From: Lingula anatina
Taxonomy: Eukaryota > Brachiopoda > Lingulata > Lingulida > Lingulidae
NCBI RefSeq assembly: GCF_001039355.2
Contig: NW_019776168.1
Location: 124,001-188,000 of the forward strand
Direction of reading: 5' to 3'
Length of the DNA: 64,000 nucleotides
The number at the start of each line of letters is the position of its first letter. The first letter of the stretch is position 1. Positions 1 to 15,500 of the stretch are shown piece after piece. The notes beneath the pieces are model-generated. The model had not been told where the DNA came from. It was given only the letters and a program-made list of their open reading frames with translations, and searched no databases. The position numbers were made by a program, and so were the translations under genes.

Positions 1-1160
1 TGCAGTAAACTTTTTTAATGTTGATTTAGTGTACTTTAATGACATTAGGTCAAAGTTTTTAAAAAGTATTATACCTTAAGTGTGCAAGAGCTCTTCAAGA
101 ATCTAACATGAGATTATAACAGTTGATTTAATTTGATTTAATTTGCTTTGATTTCAGTCAGCATGCAAAATGTAAATTTATAAAGAGAATGAAGAAAAAC
201 ATTTTATGTCATATGTTATTTGGTAAAAATCTGGAGGTTGCGAATAAAATTTTGGTACAGTCTGTTGATTCACCCGCAATGTTAATTGTGAAATATTGCT
301 TTAGTTGTGACTTACTCCCATTTTTTTTTTCAACTGTATTACATGAAACTGCATTAATTTAGAAAAAGGGAAAAGTAAAAGAATGATACACATAAAAAAT
401 CACAGCACCTTTTAATGACAAAAATCCTCTGTTTCTCAAGTTGCTCTTTTATTTATATGATAAATTATAAAGACACTTCATATTGACAGTTAAGACTGCA
501 CTGAGCAGCGTCATATCTCTTGGTTAGGAAGCTGTAGTGACCTGTGATAATATAATGTTTTTTTTTCTCCCATCAAGACTTTTATTTGTTTCCAATCTGT
601 TGGAATAAAATGCATTTGATGAGCAATGGGTCTTTTGAGTCTTGTTCAGACGTGAACGGAGCGTCGGATATGCATGTTGACTGTCATTTATTCCTTATTC
701 ATTTCTTCAACGGGTTGGAGTATGTATGAAATTTTACTCATAACTCTCAGTAAAGTATGTAATGAGTTTGTTGGGTGAATGCTTTGCTAGGTAAATACCT
801 TATAAAAAGAGAGATGTTACAATGCAAATTTTTGGAGGGATAGAACATGAGTCACAGAAAGGAACCGGTTAATGCTTCTCTTCCCAGGTACCTTATGCAA
901 TCTATATGCCATTTTTAGTGACAAGTTTGATGTTGTTTTAAATTATCAGCCTGGGGCAGAAGAATACTTAACGTTTTTCACTGTCTATCTTCCATCATGC
1001 AAAGGCAACTATTGAATCACCTGTTTACATCCTGTGCTATATTTCACCAAAAGAATAATATATCGAGGGAGGAAGTAATTCATATAAATAAAAGCATATG
1101 ACTGCCCAATGAAGATAAGCCATTTAAGGCAGAGCATACAGGGAAGATGTTACCTATTCG

Positions 1161-1180
1161 TTTTTTTTTTTTTTTTTTTT
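1161..1180. repeat. Poly-T tract
   Basis: An uninterrupted run of 20 T. Confidence 0.9.
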
Positions 1181-1530
1181 CCAAAGCAGTTTCTTTAACA
1201 TTAACGTTATGAAAGGGAAGGGTTTTTTTTCCTGCAAGGGATTTTTTGACATTTAAAAAAGAAAAGGGATGCACTGAAACAGTGACATTTACAGTTGCAT
1301 TTGTAGTCATTTCTCTTCTTAATGCATACACTCTACCAGTTGAAACACAATATACATTGAGATTTTTTCAGGAGGTTATTTATAAGGTAACAAGAATTCT
1401 GCATTTGGATTATTCCAGCATATAAACCAGAGGGGAAATGGTTGTTTCCTTATCAAGTATATTCAGAAAAACACTGATGTGATTAAAATCTTGACTTACA
1501 TCTGCAGTATCCTTGATGCAGCTAATGTGA

Positions 1531-1534
<4 letters not shown>

Positions 1535-1569
<35 letters not shown>
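1535..1569. repeat. Poly-T tract
   Basis: An uninterrupted run of about 35 T. On the minus strand it reads as poly-A and could be the tail of a retroposed element, but no element body is recognised beside it. Confidence 0.9.
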
Positions 1570-1570
<1 letters not shown>

Positions 1571-1872
1571 TGAAAGAGGGTTAGTAGAGTAGTTTATGCT
1601 TGAAATAAGCAGGTGGAACTTTAAATTCTTTGCAAATTACTTGTCTAGGCAATATGATTGTGCATATGAAGGTACACTGATGTTTCCAAGAACCAAATAT
1701 TAGACTACTTGCATTACTTATATATTCTACTGTCAGTCAAGAAAAAAAAAGAAACAGACACTGAATAGGTGGAAATAAAGAAGGGATCATTAGTTGAATT
1801 TCTTGCCTTCCTAATGCATCCTTTCGTGCTGCTGCACTAATGTGAATAGTGAAGTCCATTGCTTTTGTGTGG

Positions 1873-1873
<1 letters not shown>

Positions 1874-1942
<69 letters not shown>
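1874..1942. repeat. AT dinucleotide microsatellite
   Basis: About 34 perfect AT units followed by a short ATGT tail. Confidence 0.95.
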
Positions 1943-1950
<8 letters not shown>

Positions 1951-4900
1951 TTAGTGTGATTCTATCTATTAGTCTGGTATGTCAGTAAATGTGGTGTTTT
2001 AATGTGTGTATTCTGATTTTTGGATGTATGCTACTTTGATTTCAATTTTAAAAAAACGTGCTGCGTTTACATCAGGTCCTATGCAAAGCAAGTCTGGTTT
2101 AAAGTAAAATATGACATGAATTTTATTTTGTAATTAAGCTGACATAACCGCATCATTTCTCAATGAACAAACTTGACTGTATATGGTAACTTGTTTAATG
2201 GAGTATATACTTCAAATCATATTTGCTCCATCAGGATTTTTTGTGCAAGCAGTTCAGTTCATTTCACAGTTGGGGACTCAGTGAACAGCTGTGGAATTTG
2301 TCATCACACCTGGTCTTATTTCATCATGTGATGTATTGGTGTTTCTTCTTTTCTTTGATATAGATTGAAGTCTATTTCACTGATGTGTTGTTGCTACTAA
2401 TAAGGGTTTATACTTATGAGGGAGACACATTTTTAATTCACCCTCTAATGTAAGCTTAATATTTTTAATAGGTAATTATAAGAACTAACTAATATCATTC
2501 TTTTCTAGAAATATTTAGTTATTTATTTAATTTTTAGTAGTGATTTATGTAATGATTTATCTTTCTTTCTAGAAGGATTATTGACCAACAGATGAAATTA
2601 AAATTATACTCCAGTGCTGAGATATTTAACAGTTACAATACAAAATGTTTTTCCACTGCTCGGCAGCAGTCCTTTTTATTTCTTATGATAATTAAGGTGC
2701 ATCTATGGATGTCAGCATTTCTAAATATCTGTTTTGCCTGCAGAAAATGATAGCAGGCGGTGATATCACTGTTATGTTATGAGGTTTGTTATCTCCACTC
2801 TGCTGAGTAGCAAGGAGCCCAGCCACATACTAGCAGTGGTTTTCATCAAGCTGCACCTCAATGAGGGCAAAACAGGAGGGGGGTAACAAGGGCACACTTC
2901 ATCTTTTTCTGCAAAGGAACACCTGCATTTGGAACCCATCATATTTTTATAAAATCTAAAATTTTCAAAATCAACCATTAAAACTTATACATTTTACTGA
3001 AGTCTTCAAGTTAATCATAAGGCCTGTGGTAATTAATCATTAAGAGACCTGCTGTTAGACCACTGCTGTAATATTTCATTATGCTTGTTGCCCCCTATTT
3101 ATACCCTCATTGAATGCCTGGATGAAATATAAAAAATAAGAGTTTGTATCCGTGTGACAAATGAGTCAGGAACCCCCAGTAAAATAGACTGTCAACAAGG
3201 ACTGATACACATCTGTGTTCTAGAATCGTGAATACTGTATTTTAGTTTTGTCTAGACTAGCTCTCTGAATCCATATTCTGTTTCTGTTGGGGAGAAAAAT
3301 GATATTCCCCACCAGGTGTGTTAGAGAAATAAATCGTTTAACATGTTGTGTGGGGAAGAGCAGAAGTGGGATTGATTTTTTCAAAGGCAGACACTAAATA
3401 TTGGATTTTTCTTAGGGTGTGGTGAAAAAAGCATGTTTGTTATATAATTAGCCTAAGCTTCACTGTTTTAACATGCTGTCATCATGTTGTCATTTCTGAA
3501 TGTCTACAAGGTAATGTTTTACATGTAACAAAGTGGTTTCTTGTTTTTTCACATCAGCTAATATATGATGCAGGCAGATGCATTTCCTCTACAATAGAAA
3601 GATATATATTTAGCTGATGATACCACACCTAAAACGACGTTGACATATTTTGCTTGATAAAGAAAAATGGCAAATTAATGGGCAAAATACAGCAGGGCAG
3701 TATCTCTCATTCAAAGTTTCACTCTACAGAATCAGACATGCTAACCTATTCACCTGACTGTTATTAGGTCTGGAAGATTTCTTGGCAATGGTTACCATGG
3801 AAACCTACATTTTCCATTTTCTGTAGAGTATTATGTTAGGGCGTGGGGTACATGTTGAATATAATACAATTACACAATTACAGAAAATATTTATTCTTGG
3901 TATTCTTGTTATCAAGAATGTGTTTGTTCAAGGTGATGTCTGATATTTGGAGACATCATTCTGATCTATTCACCTCCTTGCTTTAGCGTATTATCAGCTG
4001 TAGAATAGAAAAGAGTGTGTGTGTGTGACCAGAAATCTGTAGCTTAACTAATCTGTATTTCATTGTTTCTCCACAGCCAATTATTTTTGTCCAATGAGAT
4101 CAAATGTAGGACAGCAATATCATAAAGTCCAAAACAGAAGTCAAAATTTTTATTTGCCTTGCTCAGCCCATTTGTATGTGAAAAAGAAAGAAAAAGAGGA
4201 GGATATTTCACATATTGATGTAATGTAATTAAGATAGAGAAATGAATTTCTTTTAAGAAGTCACTTTGTATTCTATGAATATAAAATAAAAGGGAAAGCA
4301 GATTTAAATATTTGAATGTTTTATTTGTGCATAAGAAAAACTACTCGCACAACATTTCTGCTAGGATGTCTAACTGCAAAATGCCTCTGCTATATGTATT
4401 AAAGGATATGAGAATATATTGTCTTATTACTTTCCCATTTACAAGTTTTGTTTTCTATTGCTGTTTTGCTCCTACGTAGCTATGGTACGTTGACATAAGA
4501 AATATTTCTAGCACGAAGCACTTATGCTATTATTCAATCATGAGCACTGCATCTTAACATGAAAATCCTATGCTGATATTTTATCAAGTAATGGCAGTGC
4601 AAACACTTATCTTGATACAAATACTGAAGGACCAAAACTGGATGAAAGCATTAATTTCACATTAACTACATAATGCATTTTCACTTGAATATTCACTCCA
4701 GTTACACTGACAATGTATGGCTGGATACACAATATACTGAGTACAAGGAGCAGAGAATTCTTGATCATTGAAATGACATCATACCACAATTTAATACCTG
4801 ATGCTTTTTAATAGACATTTTCTAAAGCAATATATGCAGGAATGAGTATAAAGGTGTTAGATAATGGTAAATTTGGGTGCATGTCAGTATTCTTTACTCC

Positions 4901-4979
4901 ATTCACAACAATCAATCATCAGCACTAGAATGTCACACAAACACCAAGGAGTAGAGCCAGGGTATCAGGCAGGGTATTT

Positions 4980-5029
4980 CTGTGTGTGTGTGTGTGTGTG
5001 TGTCTGCCTGTCTGTGTGTGTGTGTGTGC
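4980..5029. repeat. TG dinucleotide microsatellite
   Basis: A TG run interrupted once near its middle by a short CTGCCTGTC stretch. Its six-frame translations are low-complexity and not genes. Confidence 0.9.
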
Positions 5030-6567
5030 TTTCGCTATTTTAATGCAGAGGTGGGGAGGAATCTGTTCATTTGTTGTGAAGAGGAGGAGGGAGGAGAGGC
5101 CTGGATCCTCTGACTTCTGCACTTTTGTTGTTTTTGTCCTATTCTCAACTCATTCTGTTCATGTCTTGTTCAGATTTCTTTTGCATCCTTTAGAATTCAG
5201 TCACTGTTAGTACTGATTCTTTAAACTTGGACACAATTTCTGTAAAACTGCCAAATATTCTGTGTTCCTTTACACAGGTTATATCCCATTCTTTGTCTCT
5301 AGCACCACTATTCCTATCAAAAGGATTATTGCTTTCCTTTATAACGTAACTAAATATTCATCATTTTCATTCATTGGATGGTAGCCCAGTGAGATTATGC
5401 AGATAGCAAATGTACACATAACTAACATATACAATATTCAATCTCACAGAAATCTTCATGTAGTAATCATGTTTTTATGCCTTGAGATTTATATTGTGCA
5501 TTTTAACTGTTAAGTACAACATTATGTATAATTTGGATAATTACCCTTGCAGATATTGAGCATAATTTTGTACCTCTAATATTCCCATAAACATATTTCT
5601 CTATAATCATATAGTTGGTATTTTAGTCCACAGATGGTCAATGTGATACCAGATGGTATACCACACATATGATTAGGAGAGAAACCCAGTCATCTGTTCA
5701 ACATGCTACATGTCAAAGGAATGGGAATTACTACCCCAGCCTATCCCATCTATATATATAATGACAGTCATGTAAGCTGAAGAAGTGGTTGGAGTGTCCA
5801 TTGGACACAGGCATGGGCACACTATATTCTCATTGCTTAAGTGTACACACACCATATATGGGAGACTGGGTTCATATTAGAAATATATAAAATTGTAGTC
5901 AATAATAAACAGTCTACTTTGGTGTTTAGTCTGTATCTAATATAGACTATAGCAGCATGCACAGTGCTGGCATGTACCCGAGTATGTTTGAGTGGGTTAC
6001 AATTACATATTAGACTATATACTAAAAGACTGTACAAGTTAGCTATAAAATATGTGCACATTTTTGTTCATTTTGTAAGCATTATGCACTAGTCACTTAG
6101 ACTCAGTTATAAGTAGTTATAACAATGGCCAATGAATTGGATAGTATTCAAGCCTCATAAGAACCTACTTTTTTGCAATAATTCATTTGAAGCAACAAAT
6201 GTAAGCTGCAAACTACTGTTATTCTAGGATATTCATTGAACCATATCTATAAATGGCAATGTATCATAATTTCAAGAAAAAATTTACCCTATGTTGCCCA
6301 AGTTTACAGTCTTTATGAACGAGTTCAAAGAAAGCCTGAATATATCTCAGAGAAAGGACCTGAAAGAAGTATCTAAATGTTCTTTGTAGTTTTACAGATC
6401 TCCTTTCGTGCATTTCTTGTAATTCAAACTGTTGAGCAGAGAATTTCACAGTCATTTCTAGAGATGGCATAGTCTCCAATATGCTTGTTGTTGTTGTTCA
6501 GGGCATCCAGAACCGTTTACCAGGTTCATATATTTATATATGTCTGGAGATACATCAGATGGTTCTT

Positions 6568-9500
6568 TTAATATTCCCACAGAGTGTTTGCATTGATCTC
6601 TGTTCCAGTGGCACTGAAGATCCCATTTTGCTCGCCTTTGAGGTAACATCCATTTTCAGCCTTGATAGCAAACTTAGAATGCTCTCTCAGTTCCAGAATG
6701 AATTTGTAGGGGGTGGCGTTCTCTGCTGCAATTGAGCCATCAGATGTTACTGCTAAGTAGTTACCATTTGGAGCTGGAAAGGAATTTTATGCTGTTATTA
6801 AGTTGTTTGAAGATATATACATGAAATAGGTTTTTTTTTTTTAAAATTCATTTTGTCCAGCTACTTTTTGTGAGTATTTAACAGTGTTTCTATCTCACAA
6901 GCACTGATATTAAAGAACTCCAAGTGCCTGTTCTTAACTTAGTACTTCATACATTTGGTTTATATTTTTTTGTCTATAATGAGTGTAATTTTATAATGTT
7001 GCAGTCACAAGACATCTGAAAAAAATGGACAGACTCTGTGACTCAAAGTCTTTACAATGACTTGAAACAAAAAATAACTCATGAGACATGTTACTGATGA
7101 AAAGCCAAATCAATTTTCTGAAACAGTCACAAACATGGCACATATATCTTATAAGTCCAATTAAGTCAGCTGATAAAGCCACAAAAGTTCCTTTTAGCTA
7201 AAATTGAAATAAGATTGTCTCATTCCATTTGAAAAATACATGTGACAGTCCATCTTCAAAGAAAAAAAGAATAAAATTATTCAATGAAGGGAAGTCTTTA
7301 TGAACACATTAAAGGAAGCATTCACACTACAATTTCAAAGATTACACCTGAAGCAATAGAAACTGCATAATATGTAAGGAAAAGAATCTAAAAAATGGAA
7401 AGGGATCACAGTAAGCTCTTGATCTTTTCCTTTCCATTTTTCATAACATGTAACAGTGCACTTGATCAAATAATCTGATTTCAAATAAGTTTCCAATCTG
7501 TTTAGAATACATTCAAATCTACTTAAAGTAGGCCCTTATCACATACATAATGGACCAATTACAAATAACTGAAAAACAAAGTCCTGTTTATCAACTCCAA
7601 AAGAATTCATAGATAGTATCGCATCACAAGGGCAGGTTCTTGTAGATAAGGCAAATATGAAACGATGCACTTGAAATTCTATAGCTTTTTCCACAGTATC
7701 TAACAGAGAAATACTTCCTCGCCAAAGACCTCAGACAGGATGTGTGAAGTTTATGTGGTTTTGGCCTTCCATGTCCTGAATTTTCTTTTTAAACATGTTT
7801 TATTCTTCTCATTTGATTTTTCAAGACTACAGTTTTTTGACAATACTTCAAAAATAGCACTCAAGTTTTTATCTCCCAATCTTTTATCTTATTTTTTATT
7901 TCAAAACTTACAGATTTAAGCCTTTTTATCACCAATATTGTTAATTTCTGTTATAATTTTCAATTACTTGCTGTGACTTTATACAGTGGCGGACAGGAAT
8001 TGAGGTAAAGTAAAATTGTGGAAATATGCAAAAGATAAAGAGTATCATTTCATTATTCATCTGGTAATTGAGTGCCATGAATTCACCCTTGACCAACTTG
8101 TTTTGTTTGTGAAACTGAAACAATTATCAATTAAGTTATCTGTTTGATATAACAAGCACTAAATTGCACCTTGATAATGCAGATGGATTTACTTTGAGCT
8201 TTTGTAAGTTTACATTGTTTTTCAACTTGAAGCCTTCATACCCGGTATGTATATGACTGGTCCAAATATATAGGCTCCAATTTTCCATCAACACTTCCAC
8301 TGCCATCATTACAGATGCATGTTTTAACTTTCTATCCCATTCAATTACCCCTCCTTCCCACTATCAGGGGATAATATTAAATCAGGGTAGGGAAAGAATT
8401 GTCTGTATATCTGGGTTTTAATGTGAGGTCATGATCTCTCCTGTATCATAATTGGATGATTAGGTTGTATTTCACTGGCAACTACATATTTAATGAAACC
8501 AAATCAATACATCTCAACTAAAAGCCAATTTCAGAAGCAGTGAATAACCTAGGATTCGTGTTCATGGACAATATTGAATGTTATTTACAAAAGTGGCATT
8601 CCAAATTCTGCATTGGTTATTCAGTTATCATTTAGTGCACTTCATTTTTTAAAAGAAATATGGCATGCTTGCAAATACGAGCACACACGCATGCACACAC
8701 TCACATGCATGCATGCAGATACAAGCTCATAAGTGCAAATGCAAACTAAACCATGACCTATCAAAATATTTAGATGAATATCTTTATACTCTTTATAATG
8801 TATGTATGAGTGTAGACAGACATTTTCATGAAAAGGGGGGGGGGGAGTTGAAGCAATAAGAGAAATGTTTCTCATAATACACAGTGCTGCAATGGAAGCT
8901 AAAAGAAACCCACCTTTCATGCAGTATGTTCCATCAGGGTTTTGTGATAGTGTGATTATATCATATACAGATCTTGCACAGTCTAACTTGGGGGAGTTGG
9001 GTGTCTTGAAGCCAACAAAGCCATACTGCCCCTTCAACACAAGAATTGGCCTGTTGACCAATGTCAGCATGAACTTTTCCTTATCCGTCACAGTATCGCT
9101 GACGGCGTACAAGCTTCCATTCATCCTGGCAGTTACATAGGAGTTATTGCTGGCCTTGAGGGAAACAAAACCATTGCTGTGCCATTCTAGGTCAAAATAC
9201 ACTTTTGGTGACCTGAAAAGTTAAAGTTTTAAAAATTATTACAAGCGAGTTTAATTAAGGTGACAGCACATAAGTGACAAGTCTGTTATAAGTGACAGTG
9301 TAAGGTAGCAAAGAAGCTGGACAAATAGTAAGAAAATTAATGGAACAAAATGTGGAATTGTACTATTTAATTTAGGTTATAAATGCACAAAACCATCTAT
9401 GTAAATGCCTTTTTAAACATTAAATTACAGCAAGATATCTACTCAGACAACTGATATTATAAAGCTTTCATAAAAAAATATGGCTGCCCCCTGCCCCAAA

Positions 9501-12500
9501 AAAGACATCGCAAGATCAACTAGGCCTTGAAAATATTTTCTCTGAAAATAATTTATAGATGCTTTTTGGTTGTTACAAAGCATGAACATGTACACATCAT
9601 TTCAGTTTGATTTCCTGTTGAATTATTTTTATGAATTATTTGCAGTTGAGTGCATGCCTAATAACCAATAATAAATGAAAAAAAATTTGTTAAAACTATT
9701 TCTAAGAAAAGCACAGTGAGTCATTCCTGAAGCAGTGACACCTGGCAATTGCTGTATGTCTACTAATGTGAACTGTGTAATACTTAACGAAGTCAAACTC
9801 TGTATATATACGTTCTTACAGCATTTTTAAGTATAAACCTTATACATTCATATGTTTTAACCAAAATAAATCATTATTTTAATCCTAAGTGAAAACGTTG
9901 CATGCAAAGGTGAGCCTAATATCCAATATGTCTGTGGTGTGGTGTGTCATCTGTCTGGTCATCTGGACTAGATGTTGGTCAGAAATCCAGCTGTTCGGCC
10001 TGATGAATTTATAGATACCAGGCTACTGTGTGGTCTTTACATAAGCATGAAAAAATGAAATGACTGCCTTTTTAAATGTCAGGAATTGGAATTATTTTCT
10101 GATGGAGAATGAGTAGATAATGACTTTTTCCATTCATCATACTGTGATGGGTATTAACATGTGTCTCTCTCTTTCACCTCTTTAATGTAATAGACTTTTT
10201 TGTGATGATTTCAACATTCTGTTCAGCCAGAGAATATCTATTGAAATAAATCGCTTTTAGCTGGTGAGTCATCATTTACCTAAGTCTGTGAAAATGAGAA
10301 CAATGTGCTATTGTATGTGCTACTTTTATAAAAATTATAAAAATTCTCCATGTCGCTTTTTATACTAAAGTAAATTGCTGTGCTTAGCTAATATGGCAAT
10401 AAAAACACTCACATGTTGTCACATGCTTTTGCCTAATTTGCCCTAGTTAGTGAAAAAATGACATTTATAGTGCACAGACAGAGATGTCACCTACCACCAG
10501 TGTCTACCAAAGCACCAGTCCAAGCTACATGATAGAAAAATAGAGATGACAGATGGAGAAAGAATACAGAAAAGTAGAAAGTAACAACATGTTTCATATA
10601 AATCCATACCTTAGCACTCAAAACCTGTTCTTTTGCTTTTGCCTATGACCCTACAGCAAAACAGTACAAACACCTTTTCTTAGGTGTAAAAGGGCAGATT
10701 ATGTTGCCAACAACTATGATTCAGCTTATGGGCTTGTTATGCTCGTACAGAAAAAGTTTGTGGTCCCAGTTCTCCAATATGGCTGTATTTTCAAATTATC
10801 CTCTATTAACCACTGCACCTTACAACTGCAAGGTCTTGTAAAAATGGCCTTCTAATATTTTGTTTACTTGTCTCCTGTTCAACAAACTTAAATTTTAAGC
10901 TTCTTGACTCCACTTCATCCCTCAACCTTAAAATTACTTTTAAAAAAGCACAAAATGAGTGAAATTTTGTAAACAAAATAATAAATAAATAAATAATCAA
11001 CCAGTGTTTTTCAATTGAGTACCACCCTATTTACTGAAGGTCCCATCCTTACAGCTTAAATTTCTCTCATCATCTTTGTGTCATCTTTCGCAGAAGAAAA
11101 AAGATCTCAGACTGTCCTTTTCAAATGACTTCGAACCACTGTTCAAAGCTGTTAAGTTAAGTTTTAATTTCATAAAAGATCTTTGATATCACCGAAAAGG
11201 GAAAAGAAACTTAACCATCAAGAGACCTTGTTGATCAGAAGGTATAATTATTATTTTTTAATATTGTCGTCACACGTTTTCTCATCGATGCAAATTGTAA
11301 TCCGATTATCACAGAACCGACAGTGACGCTTCCTGAGCACGTTCCCATCACCAATCAATGTCCTCAGCGTCAAAACACTTGTTTTTTATTCAAAATAAGT
11401 TATCTGTGGTGACCATCTGATGACCATCTGACAGCAAGCATCTATCCATCATCAAAAAACGGGAGAGTTTGGATGTTCTGAGAAGAATGACGGGAGAAAG
11501 CAGGTTTTGGTTTCTCTCATCGGATTTATAGGGCTTTACAAATGGCACACATAAACGAATACTGATACTTACGTGTCCTTGGCGGCGCCCTGAATTCCAT
11601 TAGCGTTGCCAATTGTCCAGAATTTATTATCAACTGTGCGGAACCTGCAACACTTTGTCTTTTTATCGAATTCAATCTGGAATGATTCCTTGTCAGTAAC
11701 ATCGTCTTGGTTCGCAGTCAGGTCAACACCTGTAAAGATTACAATAACTCTGATGTGTTTTTTTTTCTTGTAGTTCAGGCTTTTATTATGGCATGTATTT
11801 CACATTTGCTCGTGAACTTCAAAATAATACGCTCTGTATATGATATGATATGACAGGCGTTTAAAAAAACAAAAGAGAAAATAATTTGAGAACCACGTGT
11901 CAAGTAGATCACCTGCACAAATTGAATAAGACTGGACTCACACATATCACCCTGTCTTATCTTTCTTTTAAGATTAAAATGAATCTCCATAAAATATGTG
12001 TAAAATAGGGGGGAAAAGTATTTTATTTGTGGGGTTATAGCAACCGAAACCTTCCCCAGTTTTCTTCACTACCGAAGTTCTCACGGCCTCAGGTAGGCGT
12101 ATAAATTTTATCAGATTTAAGCCCTATATACAAGCGGATTAGAGGTAAAATTAGGCCCCTAACACTCAACCCATGACAGTCCTGGTGCCTTTTTGTTAGT
12201 ACCACTTCTTAATAGAAAAAAAAATTAAGATGAATAACCGGACCTGTACAATTGTTTTAGGAAATTGATGGCGGACATGTTAAATTGCCCGGTGACAACA
12301 ATCTACTTAAAATTCTGATCTGACAACAAGGACCAGACATGTATGACAGAGAAGATTCGCAGGTTGTCATCGAGAAAGACTCCAAGCAAAGAGATACATG
12401 TAACTGGTTAAATCACTGCTCTTGTTCTGTAACCTCATTTTATTAAATGAACAATTAGTACAATGTCGATGGATGAGCTCATATACGTAAAGATTTCTTG

Positions 12501-15500
12501 TCTATGGTGACCTAATACCCATCAGGCATCAGATGGGCCGTCCTAAGTTAGACTGACCCATTTCAAATGGAAACGGCTCTTACAACTCTTACTGCGCACG
12601 AAAGTCTTTACGTTTTAAAAAAGGAGGGTCCCGTCGACAAATTCAACACCATCGATACACGCAGGTTCCACATTCAGTGCCGTGCTATGTGCATGTTATC
12701 GGGTTTCCTTCCTCCCCAGGGACATTCCAATCGTGTTCACTCCAATAACGCGACACGTACGCTAGACGTAGTTAGCATATTCCGCTGTAACATTATATAT
12801 CAAAGAGGCGCTGGACGGCCAGTGTCAAATATGGCACAAAATGCTATTTGACAAAAACGTCTTTGATGTCTTCTCTCTTAATCTTTGATAAAAGTGTCTG
12901 ATTTTTTAAATAATCAAATAATCTTTCAAAAAACAAGACGTTTGGGAAAAGGATGGGCGGAAACGTCGAAAGCTGTTATATTGCGCCTCTGATATATTTG
13001 AATTCATGGTATCAAGAAAGATATGGTGGATGGGACAAAGTTTTATGTCTCACGAAAACAAGCAGAATTTTATCTTGTGCATTTGTTCCAGTGTTTATGA
13101 GCGTAATCTATTTATTCAAGGCCAGAAAGACACAGAGTCGCACTGATACTTAAGAAAGAATTAACGTCAACACGCCAGTTACACATTCGCTACCTGTCGC
13201 CTTAGCAACTGAGGATTCTGCAATATGTGAGGCATCTTTCTTGTAAAATACCCTGGCTAGCATGGGGCCGGGGTACAGAGAGTAGTGCGGTCGATATTGC
13301 AGCGTTATTAGGCTTAGATTTGTGTATCAAATTTCGACGACTATGAAAGCCTTTGTTGGACTGGTCCAAACATGTCAAAAGAGGGATGGACCGTATACCA
13401 GAGAACCATCGAATAAGATCGTACTTTACAGGTGTAAAGGAAATGTGCGTGATTAATGGATTTTGGGAATAACACGTTTCTTACTCAGTTCCTTGGCAGA
13501 TGGTCCGCAAGCTGCGTCCGCCACAGAATTGACCTAAACGATGTAAAGCTGCGTAAAACAATTTAACATTTCCAAGTAACGTTATGTACGTATGTTGTCT
13601 CTGTCCTGGATTGTAGGCCAGCTAGCATCCACCCCACCCCACCCCCACCCCCTTTCGTCCAATGTTTTTTTTTTTTTCTTCTTCTTCTTCTTCTTTTTGG
13701 CCACAGGTTTAACCCTGTATAATGTGCAGGTTTGGAGCTGAGGTTATTTTGCATTTAAAGAACACGCCTATAGGTGAACATAGACCAGGAAAGGACAAAA
13801 AGGCGACATGCATGCTTATGAAGCCAATAGAAAAGTGTAAACTTTGTCGAACTGGTCCCCACGACACAGGTTATTAGATAACTATACCAGACGATGCAGA
13901 ACAATGATGGACATAATATATATAATAAACAATTTGAAGGTCCTATCTGACATAGGGCTAACCGTCTCCCATATCGCCGCGGTACTTAGGGTTCACGACC
14001 GATCGCGATGGCAGCAACAAGCAATCTAGGGATCGCCAGTATATCACTCCCCACACACGCACTGTTTAAACCTATCTTGCATTTCAATCAGGCCTGCCTT
14101 TACTTTTTACGAGTCGGTGGTCAATAAAATATTAGAGTTATCCTCTTTGAGACATCTCGAACTGCACCTGTGCGTAGCAGACAAACCACACACGCTCTGT
14201 TAACCTATTATGTGAATCATTTCCTTTCGTTTGTCTCTCATCGTTACATTTCATTAACTCGAGCTTCTTTGTCGGGATCAATATATTGTTTTACTGTTCG
14301 GCGTACAATAAAATGCGAATCAGTTTTGATAGCCTTATCAGATTATAATTGATTAATACGACCCATGTGTAATATATACCAATAGCAGTGGCATTGTACC
14401 CCTATATTGATTGTTAATTAAATGCTATCAACGGAAATTTTGCACGATCAGATAGATTAGAATTTAGATGCCACAATGAAACCAGTTTTTACACACAGGT
14501 ATTAGTTTGGGATGTCCTCCAACGTCCAAGAGTGTTCGCGAGAGGTGTTCAAGACATGATATATCGCGAGAGGGTGGCCGTGTGTTATTTGGCATACATA
14601 TACGAGAGAAAGTACTGGCATGTTACCGAAAAAACACGCCTAAACCCCAATAAATCGTATATTGCCACGGTCAGACATCTCTCGCTTTGAGTACGAAATA
14701 CATATTACAAAAAGACTGGTTTATGCGACGCTGTCACAGGAGTCTATCCCTAGCCATGGAATAGACTGCCAACTTCTCTCTAATATAAGCCTTCCCACTG
14801 AAAGCTACTATCTGATGTGCAATTGATATTATATTATGTCAGGAATGAACTCAGAAGAGGTCATCATCGAATGTAACAATTAAGTGGCTGCTAACACATC
14901 ATGCAAACACTTGAATATAAGAGTGTGAGCCCAGGTGAATGCCCCTGGAAACCCCGCCGTTCATTGTTACTCAAGCTCCTCTGGTGCTCGATTTATTATA
15001 CGGCCGATTATATAAGCTTCGGGGAGAAAAGTGACTGTGTTTCGCATAATTATCTAATAACGCCAGGTGTAAGACAAGCCGGTCCTGTTATCAGCTAAAT
15101 CAATCTCATGTTACAGTTAATTTGAGTGGTTCGTGATTAGAGAGGAAAACAAGACACCGTTATATTACAGGACGCGCTTTACACTCCGCCACGCCCACCT
15201 GCCATCAAGTTATATTATTCATAGACTTGTTTCTTCCGTGGTTTTACCCTCAAGATGTGTGTTTATATCTGCACTGATGCTACTTATATAATCGTTTATT
15301 GTGCCGAGCAGTCAATGACTCATTATATATGATCTTCGTCTTTTAATTCGAAATGTCGCCAACCACACTGCCTGACAAGCATAGTGATTGCTGGAATAGG
15401 ATCTCTGTGTTTTTTCACCATTATCTTTAAACGTTCTTTTAATGCAAAATTTATTCTCGTTACATTCTGTCTCAAACAACGTTGCCCATCGTGAAAATCG

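Larger units (their letters stand above)
1..6567. other. Non-coding region 3' of fascin
   Basis: No exon-like reading frame is visible. The region is AT-rich and contains homopolymer T runs, a long AT dinucleotide run and a TG-rich run, listed separately. Part of it is probably fascin 3'UTR because the fascin stop lies at its right edge, but I see no decisive polyadenylation site. Confidence 0.6.

Noticed and set aside
4925-5210. Open frames on both strands across the TG microsatellite
   Set aside because: They are translations of a dinucleotide repeat.
12567-12851. A 94-codon open frame inside fascin intron 1
   Set aside because: No domain, no splice partners and no recognisable similarity.
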